Shown here in pieces: positions 18,706 through 27,902 of a DNA stretch of 64,000 nucleotides. Both the position numbers and the translations under genes were made by a program. The notes below the pieces were generated by a model, which saw nothing but the letters and a program-made list of their open reading frames with translations, searched no databases and was not told the DNA's origin. How positions within the stretch are numbered: the first letter of the stretch is position 1; each line of letters begins with the position of its first letter. Origin of the DNA: Ustilago trichophora (Eukaryota > Basidiomycota > Ustilaginomycetes > Ustilaginales > Ustilaginaceae); NCBI GenBank assembly GCA_900323505.1, contig OOIN01000016.1:434001-498000 (forward strand), given 5' to 3'.

Positions 18706-20769
18706 TCACTTCTTCTTCTTGTTCTTCGCGTCGTCCTTTGCGGCAGCTTTGCGCTTCTTCGTGTCCCTCTCTTCCTTTTGCTCATCTGCTTGCTCATAAA
18801 CCACATCGTCCGAATCGTCTCCATCACCATCCGCTTCAACCTCCTCTTTGTTGGCCGAGCCTCCGTTAGTCCCATCAGGTGCACCCCCCGTCGTCTTCTC
18901 TTCACCCTTTGGTGCCTTAGCCCAATCTGGAATCTTCTGACCAGGCCTGTTTTTCCAATCAAATTCCTTCGGCGGCTCCTTGAACCCGTGTTTCTTCCTT
19001 AAGAGATCATCCGCTTTGCCATCCAGCACCTCCTTACTCGTTCCATGCAGGTTAGCCTGATAGCAGATCTTCATCCTCTGCATATTCTCCCCCTTGGTCT
19101 CCTTCTCATCTAGCATCGGGTAAGGGTAGTCTTTCCCAATGATACACCCTGCTTTCTTCTGTACGTCGAGGGGAGCGTTGAACGGCTCATAAATGTATTT
19201 GTCGGGGAACTTGGCCAGCTCGGGGCAGTACTTGCGAACGAGAGCGCCGGTCTTGTCGTACTTGGCGGGGAACGTGGCGAGGCCGTAGAGGCGGAAGTAC
19301 TGGGTGAAGAATGCTGAGCAGGACAACCACATCCAGTTGCCTGGGTTGGAACAGGGATCCCAGTCGATGAGATACTCGTCAAAGATCTCTGCTCCGCGTT
19401 CCCAGGAGATCCAGCATTGACCACGGGTAAGGAAGGCTGCAACGGAGTGTCGACCAAGGTGGTGCATCCATCCTTCAAGTCTGAGTTGACGCATGAGAGC
19501 GTCGATCCAAGGAAATCCCGTTTGACCCATCTTGTATGCCGACAATCTAGCTTCCGACACAGCATCACCAGGCGGGCGTGGGAGAATGGGCTCCCCGTCT
19601 TTGTCATATTGCGTGGGTAAATACCAATCCATATACCTGCACACCTCGTTCCCGCGTACACGCTGGAAAGAATCGCCGATAGCATGCTCCGCACATGCAT
19701 ACATGTCCCTGAACAGCAACTGTCCGTTCAAATTCTCCGGTGGGCCAGTTTTGCTTCCACCCTTATACTTTTTCTTGGCCTCTTCGACGTCCCACCAGAA
19801 CTTGCGGACGCTGAGGCAGCCGAATTTGAGATAGGGCGACATGAGGGTGGTGGAAGGGTCTTCTGCTGATTGACCCGGGGAGGTTTTGGGCTTGGCAAAG
19901 GTGGCCACGTACTCGGCGTCTTTGCAGATCTTGGCGAGCTTTTCGAGGGCTAGAGTTTCGCCTCCTTTGATCGTGTCGCGGACCTTGTTGGCGTCCATAC
20001 CAAGAGATTCGAGGGTGGGAACGGAGAAGAGGTCGGATGGTTCGCCATTGACGGTTTTGTAACAGGTCACTTCTTGATCTCGTTGTCCGCCGAGTTGGGT
20101 TGAGTTGAGATCGACAGATTCAGGGCCCTCCCTTCCCTTACCAGTATAGTGGGGAAGGCCATCTAGACTCTTTGCCAGCTCCTTGAGCACGTCTTTCAGA
20201 TTCTTGGCCTTCGAGCCCTCCACTTTGGGCCATGGAAGATCTTTGGGCGCATCAATAGGTTTGGGAACATCCCCCATATCCGCCACGATCTTCTGCAGCG
20301 TGCTGATTGCCATGGTCGGTTTGCCTTTGTTCCTCTTCACTACTTCTTCCGGATCATACAGATGGTGCCCCTGAACAGCAAGCATCTCAACGTTACTCTT
20401 CTTTGCTGCCTCCAGAATCAATCTGTCTCTCCGCCTGCCGTAGGCAGAGGGATCCTTCTCAATGACCAGATGGGTAATTTTCCATCGCTTCCACAACTCA
20501 GGGAGGAGCTCGGTGGGCTCTCCGCGAACAACGAGGAGCTGGCTGTTGGATTGGGTCGCGGTAATGCGCTCGGAGAGAGCGTTCATAGACTCCAGAAGGA
20601 AGCGAAAGCGGTTGATGCCCACGCGGTGCTTGTAGACGTAGTTCGGGTCCCAGCACCATACCGGGAACAAAACGGATGGCTTGAGATCCAATGCGGCTTG
20701 GAGGGCTGGAGAATCGTGCAGCCGGAGATCGGTGCGGAACCAGTATAGGACTCGGGCTGACTTCGCCAT
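18706..20769 (-). CDS. Cryptochrome/photolyase family protein, (6-4)-photolyase type
   Basis: The protein has 687 residues. The N-terminal antenna domain starts with VLYWFRTDLRLHDSPAL. The FAD-binding helical domain includes GQTGFPWIDALMRQL, the paired histidines of EGWMHHLGRHSVAAF (about residue 436), and NPGNWMWLSCSAFFTQY. The HHLxRH motif and the segment EPFNAPLDVQKKAGCIIG are typical of eukaryotic (6-4) photolyases and animal-type cryptochromes, not of CPD class I, class II or DASH enzymes. The likely role is light-driven repair of (6-4) photoproducts in the nucleus. About 90 acidic and Lys-rich C-terminal residues, ending in runs of lysine, look like a disordered tail with a nuclear localisation signal. 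Repair versus signalling function cannot be decided from sequence. Confidence 0.9.
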   Translation of the reverse strand: MAKSARVLYWFRTDLRLHDSPALQAALDLKPSVLFPVWCWDPNYVYKHRVGINRFRFLLESMNALSERITATQSNSQLLVVRGEPTELLPELWKRWKITHLVIEKDPSAYGRRRDRLILEAAKKSNVEMLAVQGHHLYDPEEVVKRNKGKPTMAISTLQKIVADMGDVPKPIDAPKDLPWPKVEGSKAKNLKDVLKELAKSLDGLPHYTGKGREGPESVDLNSTQLGGQRDQEVTCYKTVNGEPSDLFSVPTLESLGMDANKVRDTIKGGETLALEKLAKICKDAEYVATFAKPKTSPGQSAEDPSTTLMSPYLKFGCLSVRKFWWDVEEAKKKYKGGSKTGPPENLNGQLLFRDMYACAEHAIGDSFQRVRGNEVCRYMDWYLPTQYDKDGEPILPRPPGDAVSEARLSAYKMGQTGFPWIDALMRQLRLEGWMHHLGRHSVAAFLTRGQCWISWERGAEIFDEYLIDWDPCSNPGNWMWLSCSAFFTQYFRLYGLATFPAKYDKTGALVRKYCPELAKFPDKYIYEPFNAPLDVQKKAGCIIGKDYPYPMLDEKETKGENMQRMKICYQANLHGTSKEVLDGKADDLLRKKHGFKEPPKEFDWKNRPGQKIPDWAKAPKGEEKTTGGAPDGTNGGSANKEEVEADGDGDDSDDVVYEQADEQKEERDTKKRKAAAKDDAKNKKKK

Positions 20770-21452
20770 GTTGGAGTGATCTGTTTCTGTATGTGGGGCG
20801 TGGTCGTTGAGCTTGTGTGAGGCTCTCTATATGGAGGTGTGTTATGAGTTTCTATCCTCGATAGGATGCCCCAGGAGACCGAGTCAGCTTGAGGGGGAAG
20901 GTAAAGATCTCTCTCAAAAAGGAAACAGCAAGACAACGAAGCTCCCCTGATGAAAGGCAAGAACACCTCGAAGTGGAGGCCATCTATCAACGTAAATTCT
21001 TTATCAACAAAGCAGCTATGCAGGCCATCAGGTGCCAAATGGAGAACCTGTCTGCCATTGTACAGCCTCCATCGAGAGGAATGCATGCCAAAAGAGCCGG
21101 CATCTGCGAATAAAAAAGAAGCAACAAGAGGCACCAAGTTGGTAGCGGTGACGCAGCTTACGCAAGGCCATGCGAAGTGCCGATCTGGACGTCTTGAAGA
21201 TTCGGCTAAGTAAAAATCGAAGTGGGGGTTCTCATCGATCGGGATGTTGGAATTTGGTCCCGATGCGATTCAGAGAACTCGCGTGTGCGCTGGGACCAAC
21301 ACTTCTCGCATCTTGATATCTCTAGCTTCTCTCGATGTCATTTGTTTTGTCTTCGTGCCAACATTCGCAAGCTCATCATTGGACGAAACCGCACACCCTC
21401 GCATAAAGAATCGGTTTGTAAGACCATCTATCATAAAGCAGAGCCAACCACC
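20770..21452. other. Divergent promoter region, photolyase and EMC5
   Basis: This 683-bp region separates the two starts. A 7-bp dyad (ATCGGGA at 21238-21244 and TCCCGAT at 21258-21264, 13 bases apart) could be a transcription-factor site but may be chance. No gene is recognised. Confidence 0.5.
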
Positions 21453-22201
21453 ATGACTGCTACTGGGAAACTACTTCTTACGATCGGCACTCGTACGTCC
21501 TCACCTTATTCCGGCCACCGACTGACAACGAAGACCAGACACCCTTTTGACACCAGCTGACCATTTACCGACTCGGATCGCCTCCGTATTTCGTACCTCT
21601 TGCAGTCGTCTTCTTCCACGCCGCATATTCGACATATGAGCGTAAGTCTCCTCGTCAAGTTTGACTCTAGATCCGTAGAAGCAAAGCCGTAGCAACTACC
21701 TGAGCCTTTGCTAACACCGCTCTTACCATCAAACTTTGCTACCTTGACTCTCTCTCAGATCTCTCATTGAGAAAGTCGCTCGGACTTGTTGGCGCAGAAG
21801 CCAAATCGATGCCCATCGATGTAAGTCTCTCCCTCACATAGCTCTATCAATCCGCCGTGGCAGTCAAACTAAACCACCTAACCCTCTTTTATCTTCTTGA
21901 CCTGCAGATCACCCTCGAGACCCTGGTCTCGTTCATCGTCATCCTCCTCGGTATCGCATTCACAGCAGCTCCGTTGAAAAACGTCACCTGGGCCAGCGAG
22001 ATGCGCACAAAGTACGTTACGCCCACCCCCCTTGGCCCACTTTCCAGTTGCGCATCCTGTACTGACGAATCTGCCCAATGTTACATCTGACTTACTCCAC
22101 GGCCATCGCGATACGACAGATCGGTAGACGAAGTCGACTCGCGCTCCGGTTTCGCATCTCTCACACATCGCGGTCAGGTTCTGTTCGCATCCAGCGACTA
22201 G
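21453..22201 (+). CDS. EMC5: ER membrane protein complex subunit 5 (EMC5), five exons
   Basis: No single ORF reveals this gene. Joining exons 21453-21492, 21606-21641, 21759-21820, 21908-22011 and 22120-22201 removes four GT-AG introns of 113, 117, 87 and 108 bp. All phases fit, and the product has 107 residues and stops at TAG. It reads MTATGKLLLTIG, then a hydrophobic helix with HAAYSTYE, then SLRKSLGLVG and KSMPIDITLETLV, a second helix, and finally ASLTHRGQVLF. That layout, with two membrane helices and a C-terminal HRGxVLF, is the EMC5/MMGT family. EMC5 is a core subunit of the ER complex that inserts tail-anchored and polytopic membrane proteins. The exon ends are my prediction from splice consensus and homology. 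Confidence 0.88.
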
Positions 22202-22366
22202 ACGTTCATCCCATCTTTGTCACGTTGCAATTTCACCTGTTCTCCCAGCACTACAGCACAATCGAGTTCGAGGAGAGAGACACATGATCAAGTGGTATTG
22301 TGGTAGCGTACATGAGAGCAGACGAAAGCAAAGTTAGATTTGATACAACAGACTACGAGGTCTTCA

Positions 22367-23995
22367 TCACTTCTCCTCAGAGCTGTGGCTAGCGACATCT
22401 ACGGCCGGTTTGGCGTCAACCGTATCCGCAGCCGCCGCATGCGTGTGTGCAGCCTTGGCCTCATCCGCAACAGCACCGAGCGGGCCAACATAATGCCGGC
22501 TACCCCAAGCGAACCACCATCCTGCACTAAGCACAAAGAAGAAGGCAAATACAACCGAAGCATAGTTCATCGTACTCGCCTCGACCTCCATCGTTGTAGG
22601 CATGCAGAACAGCACCGTAGCCAACACGATCCAAACAAAGGTGATCATGTTGATCACGTAGCCGAATCGGCCCAAGTTCCAGGGGGCGCCCTTGAGCATG
22701 CTTCGCCGTCTGAACATGGCCACTGCGATGGGGATGCCGTAACTGATGCTCAGGCAGATGGTGGCGACACCGGTGAAAGCGGAGAAGGCGGCGGTGTTGC
22801 CGAGATAGATGAGACCCAAGAGGGAGACGACGACGGTGGATAGGATGAGAGCGTTGAGGGGCAGGTCGAGGGATTTGTTGACTTTGGACCAGTACTTGCT
22901 GCCTGGGATGGCGCCATCTCGTGCGAAGGCCCAGGTGCAGCGGAGGGCGACAGTTAGAGATCCAATTCCGGCAAAGGTGAAGACGCCAAGGATGATGAAT
23001 AGCAATCCGAAGCCTCCTCCTGCTGAGCCGGTGGCGAGGGAGAAGAGGACGGGGATGGGTTGGCCAGCAGCAGTAGAAAGCAGAGCAGCCGCGTCAGGAG
23101 TGAGAACAAAAAGCACGGGAATAAGGTAGACGAATCCGGTGATGCTCGCTGCGACTACGGACCAAACGATGGCCCTGGGTACCTGCTTCTCGGGCTCTGC
23201 AACCTCCTCGCACAAAGCTGCGACTGTGCCATAGCCCGTTAAGGTGTAAGACGCCTGCAAAAGGCCAACGAAGAAAGCCCATCCATCAGGCCAGCCGCTG
23301 GTGTTCTCCCAGCCGGCAAAGACGAACTCGGCGTCCTTACGGCCGTCTTTGGCGCGCGCCAGAATGGTGATAGCGATGATGAGGGTTCCTGCGGCGGTCC
23401 AGTAGAAAGAAAGCGTGTTGAGACGGTCAAGATAGTTGTACTTGACACCGTAGGCGTTGACGATGGCAGCAATAACCATGCAGGCCCAGAAAGTGAGGAT
23501 AGTGTGCCAGGCTTCGGGAGCCCATTCGTTGTTCCTGAACTGCGAGATGGCCGCCATGATTAATTGAGCCCCACCGAAGTTGATCGAGAGACAGAGTGTC
23601 CAGTTAGCAACGAGAGAGACCCAACCAACGATCCAGGATGTGAGCGGAGCCCATTTCTTGGTCGCAACGAAAGCGGCCCAAACGTAGACACCTCCGGAGG
23701 TGGGATACATGGAACAAAGCTCCGCCAGCGAGGCAGCCATGCAGAGTGAGATGAGTGACACGACGAGCCAGCCGTAAAGGATGGTGACAGGTCCACCGCA
23801 GGTGAGGGCGATCGAAAAGGCGGTACTGAGACCAAAAGGTGCGGCGATGATGGAAAAGCTGAGACCGAGGATGGTCATCATGCTCAAATTACGTTTGAGT
23901 TGAGCATCATAGCCCATCGAGGCGAGGTGGGCGTCGGCGCCTGCGCCTGCAGAAACGACCGAGTGGACGCTCGTGGTCGCTTTCATTTCGGACAT
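22367..23995 (-). CDS. GABA/choline-type permease (APC superfamily)
   Basis: The protein has 542 residues counted from ATG 23995 (MSEMKATT). The same frame runs further upstream to 24343, but that extension is not membrane-like, and the ATG at 23995 gives the usual short cytosolic N-terminus. The core begins with the conserved LKRNLSMMTILGLSFSIIAAP, followed by SLAELCSMYPTSGGVYVW and about twelve hydrophobic helices. These are marks of the fungal amino acid/choline transporter group of APC permeases (Uga4, Hnm1 and relatives). It should import GABA, choline or an amino acid across the plasma membrane by proton symport; the substrate is not readable. Its 3' end converges with EMC5. A second, diverged member of the same group lies at 40985-42649. 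Confidence 0.87.
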   Translation of the reverse strand: MSEMKATTSVHSVVSAGAGADAHLASMGYDAQLKRNLSMMTILGLSFSIIAAPFGLSTAFSIALTCGGPVTILYGWLVVSLISLCMAASLAELCSMYPTSGGVYVWAAFVATKKWAPLTSWIVGWVSLVANWTLCLSINFGGAQLIMAAISQFRNNEWAPEAWHTILTFWACMVIAAIVNAYGVKYNYLDRLNTLSFYWTAAGTLIIAITILARAKDGRKDAEFVFAGWENTSGWPDGWAFFVGLLQASYTLTGYGTVAALCEEVAEPEKQVPRAIVWSVVAASITGFVYLIPVLFVLTPDAAALLSTAAGQPIPVLFSLATGSAGGGFGLLFIILGVFTFAGIGSLTVALRCTWAFARDGAIPGSKYWSKVNKSLDLPLNALILSTVVVSLLGLIYLGNTAAFSAFTGVATICLSISYGIPIAVAMFRRRSMLKGAPWNLGRFGYVINMITFVWIVLATVLFCMPTTMEVEASTMNYASVVFAFFFVLSAGWWFAWGSRHYVGPLGAVADEAKAAHTHAAAADTVDAKPAVDVASHSSEEK

Positions 23996-24354
23996 GTTGC
24001 CGTTTTCGATGAGTCGAATGAAATCGCGGGTAGGTTGTCCACCAGGGTGGATTGTTCCACGATTTGAGTGGCTTCTGTGTTCTAGAAGATGGTAGAGATC
24101 CCGACTGCGGTGGAGTTGGCAGCTGCTGTCGTGGAGAGGGAGAAGTGGTATGGTCGCAGGGGACGTCGTGGATGAAATAGGAAATGAGAAGGAAGGAGCG
24201 CAATGAAAGCTGGACCCGTTACACACACACGGGAGAATTCGATCTATGCTGGCTCGAGCGAACATGCATGGGATAGAGTAGCGCTTATCAGCCGAGCACA
24301 AGGAGCGCCACGCTACTATAAGTCTGTGCCATGTGCCTTCCAACTTTGTGTATC

Positions 24355-24370
24355 GTATCGTAAACGATAC
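24355..24370. promoter_or_regulatory. Perfect dyad GTATCGT-AA-ACGATAC, candidate operator
   Basis: Two 7-bp arms are exact reverse complements with a two-base spacer. The site lies 360 bp upstream of the permease start codon in the shared promoter region. This is the shape of a dimeric transcription-factor site, but no known factor is assigned. Confidence 0.35.
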
Positions 24371-24841
24371 TTAGGACGACAACCGCAGGCTCAGACTCCG
24401 CTGCAAGAGAGCGTATTCACCGATGCTCAAAGATACGATTGTTTTGTGTCGAAGGTCGGTCAAAGCAAAGTCCAGAGTGGTCATGTGAACAACAATGGTT
24501 GAGTGCAAAGATAGCGGACTGTGAAGATCAAGGCACGGGGACGCGGGGTCGAGGCAGAGTCAAAGGGTGAGCATATCGCACCTCCTTCTCGTCCTCGTTA
24601 AGAGCTCGCTCGCACCTCCTCTGACATGAGCGGTTGTCGAGTTTGAATTGAGCCAAAAAGGGTGACACTGTCTAAGCTGTATTTTCGCTTAGTCTCATCG
24701 GGACAGGCACAAAGGCAAGAGCAGCGTGGAGGCGAAAAAAACTCAGTCGGGCCGACTCAGCATGGATTTTGGCGTTGTTGCTGCTGTGGTTGCTGCGCGA
24801 TTAAGCTGACTTTGGCCAGGTGTCGGCTGTTCCAGATAAGA

Positions 24842-24884
24842 GTCACAGCGTCCTTGGGGCTGTGACTGTGTCGCTGTGACTGTG
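24842..24884. repeat. 12-bp direct repeat GCTGTGACTGTG with an inverted GTCACAGC
   Basis: GCTGTGACTGTG occurs at 24859-24870 and again at 24873-24884 with a two-base spacer. GTCACAGC at 24842-24849 is the inverse of the core GCTGTGAC. Repeated cores in both orientations inside a divergent promoter suggest a cis-regulatory cluster or a small slippage repeat. Confidence 0.4.
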
Positions 24885-25263
24885 ACACTCTGCGGGGATA
24901 GTCCGATGCACACTGATTAGCGGCGGAGTTGCCGATTCTCTTCTTCGAGATGTGGGCCAATCAGCGAGCACGAGGCAAATCAAGGCTTGGCGTTCCTTTT
25001 TTAGAATTTTAGCATGTTAGGCCTACCTTTGTGTCTTCTTTGGTCGCCGACCGAAATCCGAAGCAAAATGACCGCTTGCGGCAGCGAACAAAGCAGAAAC
25101 ACAAGAGGACCCTGCATCCCCACACTTTGGTATCATCAATCGCCTTTCTTTTCCTCCCACACACCGCGCTTTCTGGAACTCAAGAGGGGCGCTCGAGCGC
25201 TTTTGGTTTTTGGCTTACTGCCATCACTATCCTATTATCTAGGGTCAAAAGGAGCCGCATCTC

Positions 25264-27435
25264 ATGACGGCTTCGCCAACTTGGAGAGATGCCAGTGCAT
25301 CGCAGCTCTACACTGCGGGGATTGTCACCTTTGGTGCATTCTTCTTGATCTTATCAGGGGCGAATGTGGCAACCGCATATCTTCGGCATGCCATGCAGAG
25401 CGATACCTCTACGAGCAATGGTGCAATTGGCGCAAACAAACAAATCCAAAGCCGACGTGGCAGTGCAGGCTCACTACGGGGACCCAATGATTCTAATGCA
25501 AACGAGCGACGCACAAAGCAAGGCAAGACGACCGACGAGAGCACTGTGCAGGTCACATACCCCATCACCATCGAGATGTGCGACAACGCATTCCACTCTG
25601 GTACCTCCCTGACCAACCGCTCCCCATTCGAATCGTCAGACGATACCTCGGATGCGCTGCCCAAAATTCGTGCCGGTGCGCTCTTCAAGCTCATCGACGT
25701 TGTTGCTGGTGTATCTGCTCGCAAGCACGCCGAGCTCAGCTGTGTCACCGTCAGCGTCGACTCGGTGCTTCTTCTAGCTCCCATCTACCTTGGCGATCTC
25801 GTTCATCTTTCAGCTTCAGTCAACCGTGCTTGGGGAAGCAGTCTCGAAGTCGGTGTTCGCGTCGTCAAAGAGGACCCACGCACCGGCGCTCGCGAATACG
25901 TCAGCCACGCATACATGACCTTTGTCGCCATCTCTGGCTCTCCCACCTCCACAGCATCCAGCTCAACCTCTCAACCACCAGCCAGAGTCCGTCTCGCTTC
26001 GCGTCAAAGCCTAGCACCAAACTCTGTTTGGCACCGCATCACATCGCTGCTCACCGGACCTAGCGAACCTCCAAAGGCACCTAAGCCGCAACTCCCTCCA
26101 CTGCTACCGAGGACGCCACTAGAGGCGAGACGACATATTCTCGCGGGTCGTCGACGTGCCAAACGCATCGCAAACGCGCAAAAAGGTGAAGCGAGGGATG
26201 GCGTTTCCACCGAAGTCAAGAAGCGACTGAAGCAAGAAGTGCAAGAGATTTCAAGGACCGGTGGGAAATGGAGAGGCCCTGCAGAGGCAGAGACCGGAAG
26301 CTGGACGCCGGGCAGGCTCAAGATCGAAGCAGCTGATTTGCTGTCTGCGGCAGTGGGAAGTGATGTTTCGGCGATGCCGGGGACAAAGACGGCGCAAGAA
26401 TGTCAGCTGGAAGCGTTGGAATTGGAGTTTGTGGTGCAGGCGTATGTCTCGAGGGATCCCGCGGTGACGATCAAGCACGACGAGGGGATGGTCGAGATTA
26501 ATCTTTCTGGAGACATCCCCATCCGGCATCCGCTTAAAGTGGTCGAGAGGCTAGCGCAGCAGATCACAAACGAACAGGAACAAGAAGCTGCCGAATCTGA
26601 TGCGTTCCCGTCCACCTCGCTATTTGCGACCAAGATCCCAGAGTCTGGGTCGATACCGCTCCCTTCACCGAGTGCGCCTCTCACCGCTAGACCCAATTTG
26701 GCTGTAGCAGGTGAGCATGGATCGCTCTCACCACCCAAAACGCCAGCCACCGCGCGCCGTCGATCCGTGTTTTCACCGCTCAAACCCGCCCAAGAGCGCG
26801 AGGGGGATACAGACCTCGATCAGTCTTCCACCAACACGCCCATCAAGACGCATATGGCTCATGATCTCACCCGTGCCCGACTTGCCTCAAAACTCACCAA
26901 ACCTATCAAGGTCGCCAAAACCATGGCACGTACGCTGCACCTCGTATTCCCCGAACACACCAACTCGGTCGGCGTTCTCTTTGGTGGACAGCTGATGGAT
27001 TGGATGGAGGAAGCTGCGCTGCTGTCTGTTCGCCATGTTGGACGAGGGAGAAGGTGGGGTACAGTCTCGTTGGACGGATTGGAATTCGAACAAGCCGTAG
27101 CTGTGGGAGAGAGCATGACATTCACCGCTGTGGTGGTAAGAACGTTTGTCCAGTCCTGCGAGGTATATGTCCTCGCCGAGGCTGAATCAAGGAATGGGCT
27201 TAGACGGGTGACAAACGATGCCCTGTTCACATTGGCTTTTCCCTTGGACGAGAGCGATATTTCTTCGTCTATGTTGGCATCAGTCCGGGATGGAAGTCGG
27301 GCAAGACTTCTCAGACAAGTCGAAATGCCAGCTGGGTCGGCTTTGGCGACGTTTGCGGACGTTGCGGTGAAACGCCGAGAAAGCAGACTCGAGATGAAGC
27401 AGATGCTTGTTCGAATTTACTCCAACCCCAGCTGA
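25264..27435 (+). CDS. Membrane-anchored acyl-CoA thioesterase with two HotDog domains
   Basis: The protein has 723 residues. A hydrophobic helix near residues 18-42 could anchor it in a membrane. HotDog domain 1 (about 95-220) contains RAGALFKLIDVVAGVSARKH. After a long linker rich in Ser, Pro and Lys, HotDog domain 2 (about 535-675) contains TNSVGVLFGGQLMDWMEEAALLSVRH. This is the ACOT/BFIT architecture of enzymes that hydrolyse acyl-CoA to free fatty acid and CoA. By analogy with ACOT7, the Asp of the first domain and the Asn of the second may form one composite active site. The linker of roughly 300 residues is much longer than in animal ACOTs. Start ATG 25264 directly follows a stop-rich region; no intron is evident. 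Confidence 0.83.
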   Translation: MTASPTWRDASASQLYTAGIVTFGAFFLILSGANVATAYLRHAMQSDTSTSNGAIGANKQIQSRRGSAGSLRGPNDSNANERRTKQGKTTDESTVQVTYPITIEMCDNAFHSGTSLTNRSPFESSDDTSDALPKIRAGALFKLIDVVAGVSARKHAELSCVTVSVDSVLLLAPIYLGDLVHLSASVNRAWGSSLEVGVRVVKEDPRTGAREYVSHAYMTFVAISGSPTSTASSSTSQPPARVRLASRQSLAPNSVWHRITSLLTGPSEPPKAPKPQLPPLLPRTPLEARRHILAGRRRAKRIANAQKGEARDGVSTEVKKRLKQEVQEISRTGGKWRGPAEAETGSWTPGRLKIEAADLLSAAVGSDVSAMPGTKTAQECQLEALELEFVVQAYVSRDPAVTIKHDEGMVEINLSGDIPIRHPLKVVERLAQQITNEQEQEAAESDAFPSTSLFATKIPESGSIPLPSPSAPLTARPNLAVAGEHGSLSPPKTPATARRRSVFSPLKPAQEREGDTDLDQSSTNTPIKTHMAHDLTRARLASKLTKPIKVAKTMARTLHLVFPEHTNSVGVLFGGQLMDWMEEAALLSVRHVGRGRRWGTVSLDGLEFEQAVAVGESMTFTAVVVRTFVQSCEVYVLAEAESRNGLRRVTNDALFTLAFPLDESDISSSMLASVRDGSRARLLRQVEMPAGSALATFADVAVKRRESRLEMKQMLVRIYSNPS

Positions 27436-27902
27436 TCCGCTCTTGCACAGTCCACCCCTGTTCAGTACTGTATCTGTAGCAGCATGCAATTGTACATCGA
27501 CTGTAGCATCGATTGAAAACCACATAGACGAGATGTGAAGCGAAAAGTGACTCGTTCGGCTATGTTCCACACTGCAAACGTCGGATTCCGGAGGCCGAGG
27601 TGGAGAAAATGACTCGAACCTCACCACAGCGCGCTGAGTGGAGCGAGGGAGTTTTGGGTTCGGATTCCGGAAATCGGCAACGCTGCGTCGAGTCGTGTGA
27701 GGCTTTATTTTTGTCTTTTGCCGCCGCCGCAAATACCGTGTGTCATGCAGTGTGGACCCTGCTTTCTGCTTTCGGTGTCTTGCCTCAAGAGCAAACCTCG
27801 TCGTCATCTGCATCTTGGCATCGCTGGCAATGAAGATATAAGAAGGTCATGTCCCTCGCTCAGATCTCTCCTTTTCTATCAACATAGACAAATATACGCA
27901 AG
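27436..27902. other. Intergenic; promoter of the ABC-F gene
   Basis: This 467-bp spacer between two genes on the plus strand includes a TATA-like box at 27837-27842. Nothing else is recognised. Confidence 0.5.
27837..27842 (+). promoter_or_regulatory. TATA-like box of the ABC-F gene
   Basis: TATAAG lies 61 bases before the ATG, a plausible position for a fungal core promoter. Confidence 0.4.

Larger units (their letters stand above)
23996..25263. other. Divergent promoter region with dyad and direct repeats; no gene recognised
   Basis: This 1.27-kb region is shared by the permease (-) and the thioesterase gene (+). It contains a perfect 7-bp dyad at 24355-24370 and a 12-bp direct repeat at 24859-24884, listed separately. 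Short ORFs here show no family features. Confidence 0.55.
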
